A DNA stretch of 37,133 bases, from IMG/VR virus record IMGVR_UViG_3300040810_000362, positions 1-37,133 of that record. The stretch is one strand, 5' to 3'. The DNA comes from a virus. The notes beneath the pieces were generated by a model. The model searched no databases. It saw only the letters and a program-made list of their open reading frames with translations, and was not told where the DNA came from. The stretch's first letter is position 1; every line of letters begins with the position of its first letter. Positions 15,685-22,857 of this stretch are shown piece by piece. A program made the translations under genes and the position numbers.

Positions 15685-16187
15685 AAATCGAAACTGTCAT
15701 CATCGTATCCACCGGAAAACCGGAACCCTTGCCGTTCTTCGGTGGATGCTGTTTCAGGTTCAGCAATGCCGAATTCACCTCTTGCAACTGCCCTGAGCCG
15801 ATCCATTGCGTCATCATATGCTCTGGATCTCCTGTCGTTCAGATCCATCAGATCACCACCAAGACGTTTCCACGCTTCCACGACTGAAAGATCCAGCAAG
15901 GTTGACTCAAGACTTTCTGGAATGGTGCCAGACTCTCCAAGAATATATCTGCCAGACGCATCAATATATCCTCTGATCATGTTCACCATTCTATTGATCA
16001 CTGGTGATAGCAGATTCTCATATGGCGCAGCATCGACTAGCCCAACACCCTGATCTGTGACTAGCAATTCGGCCTGATCTGTCTGAAGCAGATCCCCAGG
16101 ATATTTTTGCAATGACCCCAGTGATTCCACCTCAGATGCGGAAAGCACCTGATAAAGACTCGTCCATGTTGGTGTGATCCATGCCAT
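15681..16187 (-). CDS. Head-tail connector / adaptor-like protein
   Basis: The 168-residue protein has an acidic helical core (SLYQVLSASEVESLG, LLSPVINRMVNMIRGYIDASG, AWKRLGGDLMDLNDRRSRAYDDAMDRL) resembling Mu gp36-like DUF1320 adaptors, which join the portal to the tail. It is the first gene of the tail block and lies after the lysis/fibre cassette rather than beside the capsid gene. Confidence 0.5.
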   Translation of the reverse strand: MAWITPTWTSLYQVLSASEVESLGSLQKYPGDLLQTDQAELLVTDQGVGLVDAAPYENLLSPVINRMVNMIRGYIDASGRYILGESGTIPESLESTLLDLSVVEAWKRLGGDLMDLNDRRSRAYDDAMDRLRAVARGEFGIAEPETASTEERQGFRFSGGYDDDSFDL

Positions 16188-16190
16188 GTT

Positions 16191-16634
16191 TTAAATTTTG
16201 TTTAAAATCGTTTTGATCAGGTCGAAGGTTTTGTTTGTCTTTTGATGAATCTTTAGATTGTCAACGATCTCAGGAATTTTCCCCTTGGCATTTGATTTGT
16301 CCAAAGCCTTCCGGAACTTCTGACCAGCATCAACAGCATCAATCGCAGCCTTCTTCCACTTCCTGCCACGATACGCAGCAAACGCACCAAGTGCTGCAAT
16401 GATCCCTTCGCTGATCAGACTTCCAGCACCTGGAACAATGCTTCCAGTTATCCTCAATCCATTTTCAACTGATGGTCTGACAACCCAGTTTGTTGAAGTG
16501 ACTTCTTTTCCATCCACTATTTGGGTTTGCACATCCTGCTCAAGCGCCCAGCCTGTTGCTTTTTCAAGTGTGCTGCACCCGCTCAAAGTGATAATTGCCG
16601 TGCATAAAAATACCAATTCAATCCATTTTTTCAT
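16191..16634 (-). CDS. Lipoprotein of the lysis cassette (possible outer-membrane spanin)
   Basis: The 147-residue form begins MKKWIELVFLCTAIITLSGCSTL, a signal peptide with lipobox LSGC, so it should be lipidated and sent to a membrane. A Gly/Ala-rich hydrophobic segment (GSIVPGAGSLISEGIIAALGAFAAYR) and a basic, coiled C-terminus follow. Being directly after a holin-like gene it could be an outer-membrane spanin, but at 147 residues with an inner hydrophobic segment it is not a classic one. The start at 16634 overlaps the holin gene by 17 bp; an ATG two codons earlier is also possible. The 5' half lies in a GATC-free block, the 3' half does not. Confidence 0.6.
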   Translation of the reverse strand: MKKWIELVFLCTAIITLSGCSTLEKATGWALEQDVQTQIVDGKEVTSTNWVVRPSVENGLRITGSIVPGAGSLISEGIIAALGAFAAYRGRKWKKAAIDAVDAGQKFRKALDKSNAKGKIPEIVDNLKIHQKTNKTFDLIKTILNKI

Positions 16635-16806
16635 CGTCATTTTTGAAATAATTTCTTGCTGCACCTGCTGCCTTGAATCCCATGTAGACCAGAGTTGCAA
16701 AGGCGATGCCAAGCCGTAACCACTCGTCAAGTGTGCTGCCGGTAACGGTAAATCCCACCGCCCCGACAAGCGACACTTTCAAGTTTTCAGCCCACCCGTT
16801 TTGCAT
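16618..16806 (-). CDS. Small holin-like membrane protein
   Basis: The 62-residue product has two short hydrophobic segments (about 10-24, VSLVGAVGFTVTG; 33-50, LGIAFATLVYMGFKAAGAA) and a charged C-terminus (NYFKNDDEKMD), the pattern of class II holins, which form holes in the inner membrane to time lysis. It overlaps the upstream gene by 1 bp and the lipoprotein gene by 17 bp. The wall hydrolase is encoded elsewhere (2259-2675). Confidence 0.65.
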   Translation of the reverse strand: MQNGWAENLKVSLVGAVGFTVTGSTLDEWLRLGIAFATLVYMGFKAAGAARNYFKNDDEKMD

Positions 16807-17102
16807 TATTGGGCTGGCTCATCCTCAGGTGCAACAGCAGCGTCAAATCCAGCCAAAATGTCGTCCACGGAGTCCATTGTGATTTGATTTGCCGCATTGT
16901 AAGCAGCCACCGCACCGGACACCTGCATCAGCAGGACTTCGGTGTTGTCACGGTTGACTGGTTCGCTCAATGACTCCCGTGCTGCCAGCAGTGCCTTGGC
17001 TTTGCCGAGCAATTGGAGGATGGTAGATTTGCCGTTATCGGCTGCGAGCTGTGCGTCAATGCCAGCGATTTGGCTTCGTAGGTATGTGATTTTTGGGTCC
17101 AT
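16806..17102 (-). CDS. Hypothetical protein between tail fibre and holin, 98 residues
   Basis: Helical, Ala-rich and charged (MDPKITYLRSQIAGIDAQLAAD, KALLAARESLSEPVN) with an acidic C-terminus (DEPAQ). It may form a coiled coil; no family is recognised. It lies 6 bp after the tail-fibre stop and overlaps the holin start by 1 bp, wholly inside a GATC-free block, so it probably moved with the fibre and holin. Confidence 0.55.
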   Translation of the reverse strand: MDPKITYLRSQIAGIDAQLAADNGKSTILQLLGKAKALLAARESLSEPVNRDNTEVLLMQVSGAVAAYNAANQITMDSVDDILAGFDAAVAPEDEPAQ

Positions 17103-17108
17103 AGTATT

Positions 17109-19157
17109 TTATTGAATTTGGTAGGTCATCGAAAACCTCAAACTGCTAGTCGCTGTGAAGTTGGCGTGAGTTACAGCAGTCGCACCTGTAGCCCCTGAGC
17201 CGTAAAGAATTGCGTTCGGTTGATTGTCCTCATTCAACAAATTTACAGCAGAGGTGAGTCCGGTCATATCGAACGCAACAACGGATGAGGAACCGTAGCT
17301 TGTCGCGGTCATATTGTGATTCACGAATGGCAAACCCGCCAAACGTGCCGTCCCTGTGTCAGAGCCAACAGCTGACAGTGTTATCACGCCAGTTACAAAG
17401 CACGTATTACCTATTCGTGTGTAAACACCTTCCTGTGCAGAATAAGTGATTCCCGTTGACCCACCTCCAAAACTTATTGAAGGAGTCCACGTTCCAGTTT
17501 CATACACTGGCACTTCCCGCCCAGTCAATGTGACACTGGTTCCGGTTCCGACAAATGCATTGTCGCTGATGTCATACAGTTTGTTGGTGCTGGTGTCGTA
17601 GCGTTCTGCTCGGAAGTCTGCGAGGGTGCCTATTTGCGTGATTTTCAGGTTTTTAGCGTATATGACATCATCTCCCCCTGAGTCAGTAAACGTAAAAGCA
17701 CCCCCGTCTGTTGCGTAAATTCTAAAAATTTGACCACTTGCCACTCCTTCAAGTGTATGATGCTCCCAAGTGTCTGGGGACGGGGTTATCTGTGTTCCAC
17801 CCGCGATGAAATCACCAAAATTTATTCCATCAACATTTGAATTTGCTGAACTAACATAAAAATCACCCTCAACTCGACACCGCTTGCCTAGTGGGATTGC
17901 GGATATGGATTGGCTGAAATAATGTATTGAATTAGCATTGTCAAGAGTCAGTCTAATTGTGTCATCAACGCCGCCGATTCCATCTATATTTCCGGCAACA
18001 GTTCCACCAGAAGCAGCGTATCCGTCTGTGCCAGCCGAGAAATCAGAAGTCTCGACCGACCCTAAAGCCCCACCCCATTCTTCAGAAAATCCCAAATCAT
18101 TTCCACGGGCAAGCTCGGCTACTTCGGCTGCTGTGAGTTCTCTGTTGAAAATTTTAACGTCACGGATGGAGCCTTTGGCAAAACTGGAACCTGACCTTCC
18201 GATATAAACTGGTTGAACGGTATTGCTTTGTCCTGTGTAAACGCCAGATGATTGCTCAGTCATAGCAACAGCTTGACCATTGACATAAAGGTTGATGAAC
18301 GTGGCTGCGGTTGCGAACGAAGCGGAAGCACAGCCAGTATACGTGCCACAAACATGAATCCATTTGCCCTCGTAAGATGTCAGTGCTGCTGAACTAATTT
18401 GCCCCTCATAGTTGCCACTAGTATCAATTACTGCCATGTTGAGCTTGTCACTGGAACCGACAACAAACGACCATTCACGCGACGAGGATTCATCGTCTTT
18501 TACAGCAATTCTAAAACCAGTCGCATCATCCATGTTCACCCAAGCACTCAAGCTAAATGGCAAATCATCGGTGCCATCCGTGAATGATAATTTCGCATCA
18601 TCAGCCACCTGCACATATGAGGATGAGCCATTGAGATACAGGGCAGGTGCCGTGGTCTTCAACGCATTAGCCTGTGCGTCCTCGTCAATGGAGTTGACTT
18701 CTAAAGTGGTTCTTGCAGTCGAAGCAGTTGAAATTCCATCAAGAATGTTTGCGATGCCTTCAACCAACTGCCAAACTGATCCGGAGTAAACAAGGGCATC
18801 ACCCTCTTGCGCTGTGATGTTTCCGCTGCCGTAATTCCTCGTTCCAGGATTGGTCACATAATAGGTATCACCTGCCGTGCCCGATCCATCTGCCAAGGCT
18901 GGCGAGTTGGCCACCATATCATGCCCACCCAGATAGCTCACGCTTTGACTCGGATCTTGACTGGATGTCAGCTTGTCTGCTCCGTCCAAAGTAGCGATCT
19001 TGTATGTGCTAGGAGCAGCGACGATCTGCGAAGCAACAGCAGCAATGAATGCATCACGCAGCATTGTTCCTGTTCCGCTCGGAGAATCCATAAGGATCTC
19101 ATCGTCTGATGCAAACGATGCTTTGCTGTCTAAATCTTTAACTCGTATGTTGGCCAT
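17109..19157 (-). CDS. Tail fibre with LamG-like domain
   Basis: The 682-residue protein is modular. Residues 1-130 resemble a short-tail-fibre N-terminus (RVKDLDSKASFASDDEILM). About 170-352 form a LamG/concanavalin-like sandwich (APALYLNGSSSYVQVADDAKLSF through SIRDVKIFNRELTAAEVAEL), a carbohydrate-binding fold. About 554-682 is a phage fibre C-terminal domain (YETGTWTPSISFGGGSTGITYS, then RLAGLPFVNH). It should bind a host surface glycan. All GATC sites are in the first 127 codons; the remaining 1.67 kb has none, which suggests the receptor-binding part was replaced by transfer while the N-terminus stayed. Confidence 0.8.
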   Translation of the reverse strand: MANIRVKDLDSKASFASDDEILMDSPSGTGTMLRDAFIAAVASQIVAAPSTYKIATLDGADKLTSSQDPSQSVSYLGGHDMVANSPALADGSGTAGDTYYVTNPGTRNYGSGNITAQEGDALVYSGSVWQLVEGIANILDGISTASTARTTLEVNSIDEDAQANALKTTAPALYLNGSSSYVQVADDAKLSFTDGTDDLPFSLSAWVNMDDATGFRIAVKDDESSSREWSFVVGSSDKLNMAVIDTSGNYEGQISSAALTSYEGKWIHVCGTYTGCASASFATAATFINLYVNGQAVAMTEQSSGVYTGQSNTVQPVYIGRSGSSFAKGSIRDVKIFNRELTAAEVAELARGNDLGFSEEWGGALGSVETSDFSAGTDGYAASGGTVAGNIDGIGGVDDTIRLTLDNANSIHYFSQSISAIPLGKRCRVEGDFYVSSANSNVDGINFGDFIAGGTQITPSPDTWEHHTLEGVASGQIFRIYATDGGAFTFTDSGGDDVIYAKNLKITQIGTLADFRAERYDTSTNKLYDISDNAFVGTGTSVTLTGREVPVYETGTWTPSISFGGGSTGITYSAQEGVYTRIGNTCFVTGVITLSAVGSDTGTARLAGLPFVNHNMTATSYGSSSVVAFDMTGLTSAVNLLNEDNQPNAILYGSGATGATAVTHANFTATSSLRFSMTYQIQ

Positions 19158-19200
19158 GTTCTTCCTTGGGCTTTTTGATTATTTAAAATTGTTTGCAGTT

Positions 19201-19470
19201 TTATGGAGCAACGAAATTCTTGTTTTTGATATATGCCACCAATTCATTTCCGGAATTGTCGATCAGCACATTGCTGGATTGATCCTTGAGTTTATAAAGA
19301 CCGTTGCTTGTTATCAGCAGATCACCGTTTTTGCTCACCAATGTGTTGCCGCTTTGATCAACCAGAAATTCAAGCTCATCAGGAGCATTGTCCACTGGGC
19401 TAGATACAGATTTGACCCCTGCATAACCAGGTCTTTCGAAAAATCCTCTGAATCCAATGGTGAAATACAT
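19201..19470 (-). CDS. Small structural protein with internal degenerate repeats
   Basis: The 89-residue product has repeated D-Q/N-S-x-N-x-L units: LVDQSGNTLVSKNGDLL, KLKDQSSNVLIDNSGNELV. These suggest a short beta-repeat. No family is recognised. It follows the 103-residue protein by 3 bp and precedes the tail fibre, so it may be a fibre-attachment or virion accessory protein. Confidence 0.55.
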   Translation of the reverse strand: MYFTIGFRGFFERPGYAGVKSVSSPVDNAPDELEFLVDQSGNTLVSKNGDLLITSNGLYKLKDQSSNVLIDNSGNELVAYIKNKNFVAP

Positions 19471-19473
19471 TGA

Positions 19474-19785
19474 TCAGCTTCCGTATTTAAAACCCAAAGC
19501 CTTGCCACCGCTGACTTGGATCTGTGTAACCTCAACGGGCAACAGGAATCCAGCATCACATGCCAATCCCGCAAGTGATCCGGTCACGTTTGGCATTGTG
19601 ATTGAGGTGATGGTCATTGAATCAGCCAAGAACAGAATCCCAGAGAATTGTTTACCTGTGTAATTCGTATCCGCTGACAAAACTTCTGCGTGCTGAGACG
19701 TGCAGGATGCAGCGATTTTCAGCAAAGCATCTGCTGTGGATTCTCCCTCATTCAGGGATGGTGATGGAAGATTGATCAATGCCAT
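19474..19785 (-). CDS. Probable virion protein after the capsid gene, 103 residues
   Basis: Small, Ser/Gly/Ala-rich (MALINLPSPSLNEGESTADALL ... ITSITMPNVTGSLAGL), with no known motif. It follows the major capsid gene across a 92-bp gap holding a strong hairpin (19813-19852). A decoration or minor head protein is inferred from position. Confidence 0.5.
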   Translation of the reverse strand: MALINLPSPSLNEGESTADALLKIAASCTSQHAEVLSADTNYTGKQFSGILFLADSMTITSITMPNVTGSLAGLACDAGFLLPVEVTQIQVSGGKALGFKYGS

Positions 19786-19812
19786 GTGTTTTTTTTATGT
19801 TTTATCCCCAAT

Positions 19813-19852
19813 CAGCCTAGGACCGGAAACCAGAAAAACCGATCCTAGGCTG
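19813..19852 (-). other. Strong intercistronic hairpin downstream of the major capsid gene
   Basis: CAGCCTAGGA and TCCTAGGCTG form a 10-bp perfect stem; CGG/CCG pairs extend it inward past one mismatch around an A-rich loop (minus-strand loop is U-rich). The minus-strand flank (ATTGGGGATAAAAC) has no U-tract, so this looks like an mRNA-stabilising or attenuating structure rather than a strict terminator. It separates the capsid gene (stop 19878) from the next start at 19785. Confidence 0.6.
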
Positions 19853-19877
19853 TTGAGGTGGGTGTGGATGCTATCGA

Positions 19878-20792
19878 CTAGCTGGAGGTGACGGTGAGAC
19901 GCTTGACAGCTTCGGTGTTGGTTATTGAGAATTGTCGTGTCCAATCAACAGCGATGATGTCGGACCGTGAACGCTCATCCCGATAGGTGCGAACGGAAGT
20001 TACACCACCTCGTCCAGTGGTGAAGCACTTGGCGAAGCTAGGATCTTCCATGCTTGGATTCTGATCAGCGTAAAACAGGAAAACATCAGATCCGACGTTT
20101 CGTGTCTTGCTGGCAGTGGCACCAGGTAGAGCAGAATCATAAATCAATCCACCGATCTGAATTTCCACGGGGAAGATCAGGACATTTGAAACCATGTCTC
20201 GGGTGATTGATGCAAATCCGCTCTTGAAACGGGCTTGTGTTTTGGCGTTATCACGAAGGATCTGCCATGCCAAGGTTCCCATCAGGACACGGTTTGGACG
20301 ACGGCCCAAGGCAGTTTCCAAAGCAACCAACTGCTCATCGAGCTGAGTGATCGGATCAGTGGAGCTGTTCCAAGTTCCTTTTCCGCCTTCAGCGGATACG
20401 TTTGCCTTGATGTAGGTAAACAGATCCTTCTCATGACTCAGAACTGCGGAGGAAACCAAGGACCGAACCTTGGACTGTTGCAGACCGACAAGATCCCCAG
20501 CATCTTCACGCTCGAAATCATCAATCGGATTTTCCAAGGCATGAGGAACAAGATTCAACTGACCATCAGAAGCTAGCCAAGGAATTCGGTTGGCAGGACC
20601 ACCGATTGCACGTTGGGTTTCAAATGTTTTCCAACTGTTGACTTGATCGTAGATTTTGTAACGACTACGGGCCGAAGGCACAGTGACCTGTGGGCAGATG
20701 AAGTTTGCTGCCTCGTTCTCCAGATCAGGCATGATTGCCTGAGCGAAGGTTGTCAGCATTGGATTGCTTGATGCACTAGAAATTGCGCTCAT
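19878..20792 (-). CDS. Major capsid protein
   Basis: The 304-residue protein looks like a phage major capsid protein of the family found with Mu-like heads: an N-terminal FAQAIMPDLENEAANFICPQVTVPSARSRYKIYDQ, a conserved GGPANRIPWLASDGQLNLVPHALENPIDDF region, and a C-terminal DRSDIIAVDWTRQFSITN-like end. It builds the icosahedral shell. The preceding genes (protease with scaffold, decoration) and the AAAGGA ribosome site support strong expression. A hairpin follows the stop. The family assignment is by gene order and general resemblance. Confidence 0.8.
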   Translation of the reverse strand: MSAISSASSNPMLTTFAQAIMPDLENEAANFICPQVTVPSARSRYKIYDQVNSWKTFETQRAIGGPANRIPWLASDGQLNLVPHALENPIDDFEREDAGDLVGLQQSKVRSLVSSAVLSHEKDLFTYIKANVSAEGGKGTWNSSTDPITQLDEQLVALETALGRRPNRVLMGTLAWQILRDNAKTQARFKSGFASITRDMVSNVLIFPVEIQIGGLIYDSALPGATASKTRNVGSDVFLFYADQNPSMEDPSFAKCFTTGRGGVTSVRTYRDERSRSDIIAVDWTRQFSITNTEAVKRLTVTSS

Positions 20793-20828
20793 TATTTTTG
20801 TATCCTTTCAGTAAAGTTCCAACTGTGA

Positions 20829-21224
20829 TTATGCAGTGACACTGGACACGTCCAAAAGACGGGCCTTGATGATCCCACTGTTTGCTCCTGTTTCAAGGGC
20901 TTGAGCAACCGAGTTTTTACTAGATGCAGTCGCCTTGAATGTTCCGTCAGTGTGAGTTCCAAGGAAAGTCCCAGGATTCACAGTTCCAGCAGTGCTGTGC
21001 AGTTTGACGTAAACGATGGCGTCAATGCCAGCCATAGCAATGCTTGATCTGCTTCCGGATTCAGCACCATCGGTGATCACGCCGATCGTATCGACAGCAG
21101 TGTCAGAGGTTTGCAACGCAGCTTTCCCGCTGGAAAACTTGACTGCATAACCTTCTTTGTTCGTGTGATCCTCGTTGGCTTCCAACGTGGTCCGCAGGGT
21201 TTCTTTAACTATTCCGTATTGCAT
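20829..21224 (-). CDS. Head decoration protein (DUF2190-like)
   Basis: The 131-residue product is beta-rich (GYAVKFSSGKAALQTSDTAVDTIGVITDG, VYVKLHSTAGTVNPGTFLG) like the small head decoration or stabilisation proteins encoded just before phage capsid genes. It lies between the protease and capsid genes in the expected Mu-type order. The start is preceded by TTTAGAAAGATTCAAAA. Confidence 0.65.
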   Translation of the reverse strand: MQYGIVKETLRTTLEANEDHTNKEGYAVKFSSGKAALQTSDTAVDTIGVITDGAESGSRSSIAMAGIDAIVYVKLHSTAGTVNPGTFLGTHTDGTFKATASSKNSVAQALETGANSGIIKARLLDVSSVTA

Positions 21225-21253
21225 TTTTGAATCTTTCTAAAATTGTTTTTCGT

Positions 21254-22282
21254 TTACTTAAAAAGTTCAGGGCGTGCGGATCTGGCAGCTTCAAAGGCAT
21301 CTTGTCCAGACATGGTTGGGTTCTTGGCTTTGATTTCAGCCACGAATGCATACATCTGATCGGATGCTTTGACCTGCTTGGTGTCACCCTGATTCTTCGG
21401 TGTGATCGAAGCAGTCAATCCATCAGCAGCGTGAACAGGCATTGACTCGATGAATGCCTTGGCATTGACCAGATCAACACTTGCAATGGCTTTCAGGGCA
21501 TTGATTGCCTTGTCGTCCTTTGCCGTGATCTTCTTGGCATTAACAGCAGAAGCCACAAGATCATTGATTTCACGATCCTTGGCATCCGACTTCATTTTCT
21601 CGTTGTCCTCTTCCATCGCTTTATACTTGGATTTCAGAGACGCAACCATTTCCTTGAGTTCCTTGTTTTCGGCCTCAAGCTGATCCATTTTTTTCTTTTC
21701 GTCTTCAGACATGATTTTGTTTTTGTTGGGTTTGCATCGTGCTTCTTCGGGCATTTCTGAGGCCGAAACGAAGCGCAAATCAGAATTTGTGATTTCTTTT
21801 GCAGCCATCACTGCTGCAATTTCTCGGAAGGCAGGACGGTTGACCAATCCCCCAGCATTGGGAGTTGTCCCGATCACCCTGCCCTTTGCATCCGTTAAAA
21901 ATGATGGGGAAAAGCGCTTGTAAGATCCACCCTTGATCGCCTTGGCACCGTCTTCAGTCCAAACGACTCTCGCACGAATGCCACCAGTCTTTGGATCTTC
22001 TCCACCCCAAAAGAATGATTGAACCCATCCAGATGCTTCCTTGTCATCATGATTGAAATCGAAGTATGCCTCGAATCCTTGGTCTTTGATTTCTTCCAGT
22101 GATTTATTGAGAGCTTCGACTATTTCCTCAGAAACCTGAACGGTAAGCTCGGCAGGTTCTCCATTTTTGGAAGCAGTGATCTTATGCTCACCAGCAGGCA
22201 TCCACTGGATGTCAGCAGGTGGTTCACCACTGAAAACGATCTCATTGGCACTGCGTGCTGTTATTTTTGCAAAGCTGATCAT
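21254..22282 (-). CDS. Mu gpI-like prohead protease with C-terminal scaffold
   Basis: The 342-residue protein joins a Mu-like protease (about 1-170; FEAYFDFNHDDKEASGWV with H78, then SYKRFSPSF and GLVNRPAF) to a long charged coiled coil (about 191-250; MSEDEKKKMDQLEAENKELKE). In Mu, gpI cleaves the scaffold and an in-frame start inside I produces the scaffold gpZ. Here M191 (21712) could serve the same role, although its upstream bases (AACAAAATC) show no clear ribosome site. The enzyme matures the prohead. It overlaps the gpG-like gene by 4 bp. Confidence 0.8.
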   Translation of the reverse strand: MISFAKITARSANEIVFSGEPPADIQWMPAGEHKITASKNGEPAELTVQVSEEIVEALNKSLEEIKDQGFEAYFDFNHDDKEASGWVQSFFWGGEDPKTGGIRARVVWTEDGAKAIKGGSYKRFSPSFLTDAKGRVIGTTPNAGGLVNRPAFREIAAVMAAKEITNSDLRFVSASEMPEEARCKPNKNKIMSEDEKKKMDQLEAENKELKEMVASLKSKYKAMEEDNEKMKSDAKDREINDLVASAVNAKKITAKDDKAINALKAIASVDLVNAKAFIESMPVHAADGLTASITPKNQGDTKQVKASDQMYAFVAEIKAKNPTMSGQDAFEAARSARPELFK

Positions 22283-22857
22283 CTTTGAATTTGTTTGCTT
22301 CGTAAGTGTCTCTCAAATCCTTGGACGAACTTTTCGGCCAATTCTTTTTCACTTGGAATTGCCCCAGGCCAAGGTTTCTGATTCACACTCTGTTTCAGCA
22401 GATAGTGGAGCTTTATTGATCCGTCAATGCTTTCTGCGAGAAATTTCTCATTTTTTTCTGACTTCCAAACGAACAGCTTTTTTCCTGTCTCACGCTCAAA
22501 AGTTGCAGCCCTAATTGAATAAGCCTCCTTTGAAACTGGAATTGTCAGGTATTGAACTCTCTTGGCCTTGATCTCTCCACCATAAACCTTTTGAGCGATT
22601 CTTGGGTCAAGGATCTTGATGATTGCATCATTGCCCCGTGCGACTGGAGGTTGAACAGCTCTGCCAATATCAGCCCAAAAGTTCGTCCGTTTTCCCCCAA
22701 GTTTGTTCGGCTCTTTTCGGTTTTTGGCTGGATAGTATTCTGTTTTCATCCAGCTTTGAACACTGATTGCAGCGTTTTTGATAGCGACAGCATGAAACTT
22801 GGGTCCACCCATTTCCTTGAGCAGTTCCGGTATTTCAACTGTGATTTTCTTGATCAC
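22279..22857 (-). CDS. Mu gpG-like virion morphogenesis protein
   Basis: The 192-residue protein contains the family pattern NFWADIGRAVQPPVARGNDAI followed by DPRIAQKVYGGEI and YLTIPVSKEAY. In Mu-like phages gpG-type proteins help join head and tail or assemble the head. It overlaps the portal gene by 4 bp and the protease gene by 4 bp. Confidence 0.75.
   Translation of the reverse strand: MIKKITVEIPELLKEMGGPKFHAVAIKNAAISVQSWMKTEYYPAKNRKEPNKLGGKRTNFWADIGRAVQPPVARGNDAIIKILDPRIAQKVYGGEIKAKRVQYLTIPVSKEAYSIRAATFERETGKKLFVWKSEKNEKFLAESIDGSIKLHYLLKQSVNQKPWPGAIPSEKELAEKFVQGFERHLRSKQIQR

Noticed and set aside
18973-19473. 166-residue plus-strand ORF, and other long plus-strand ORFs such as 15580-16053, 33108-33608 and 8873-9271
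   Set aside because: These are antisense to recognisable or well-tiled minus-strand genes and have low-complexity or Cys/Ser-rich translations without motifs.
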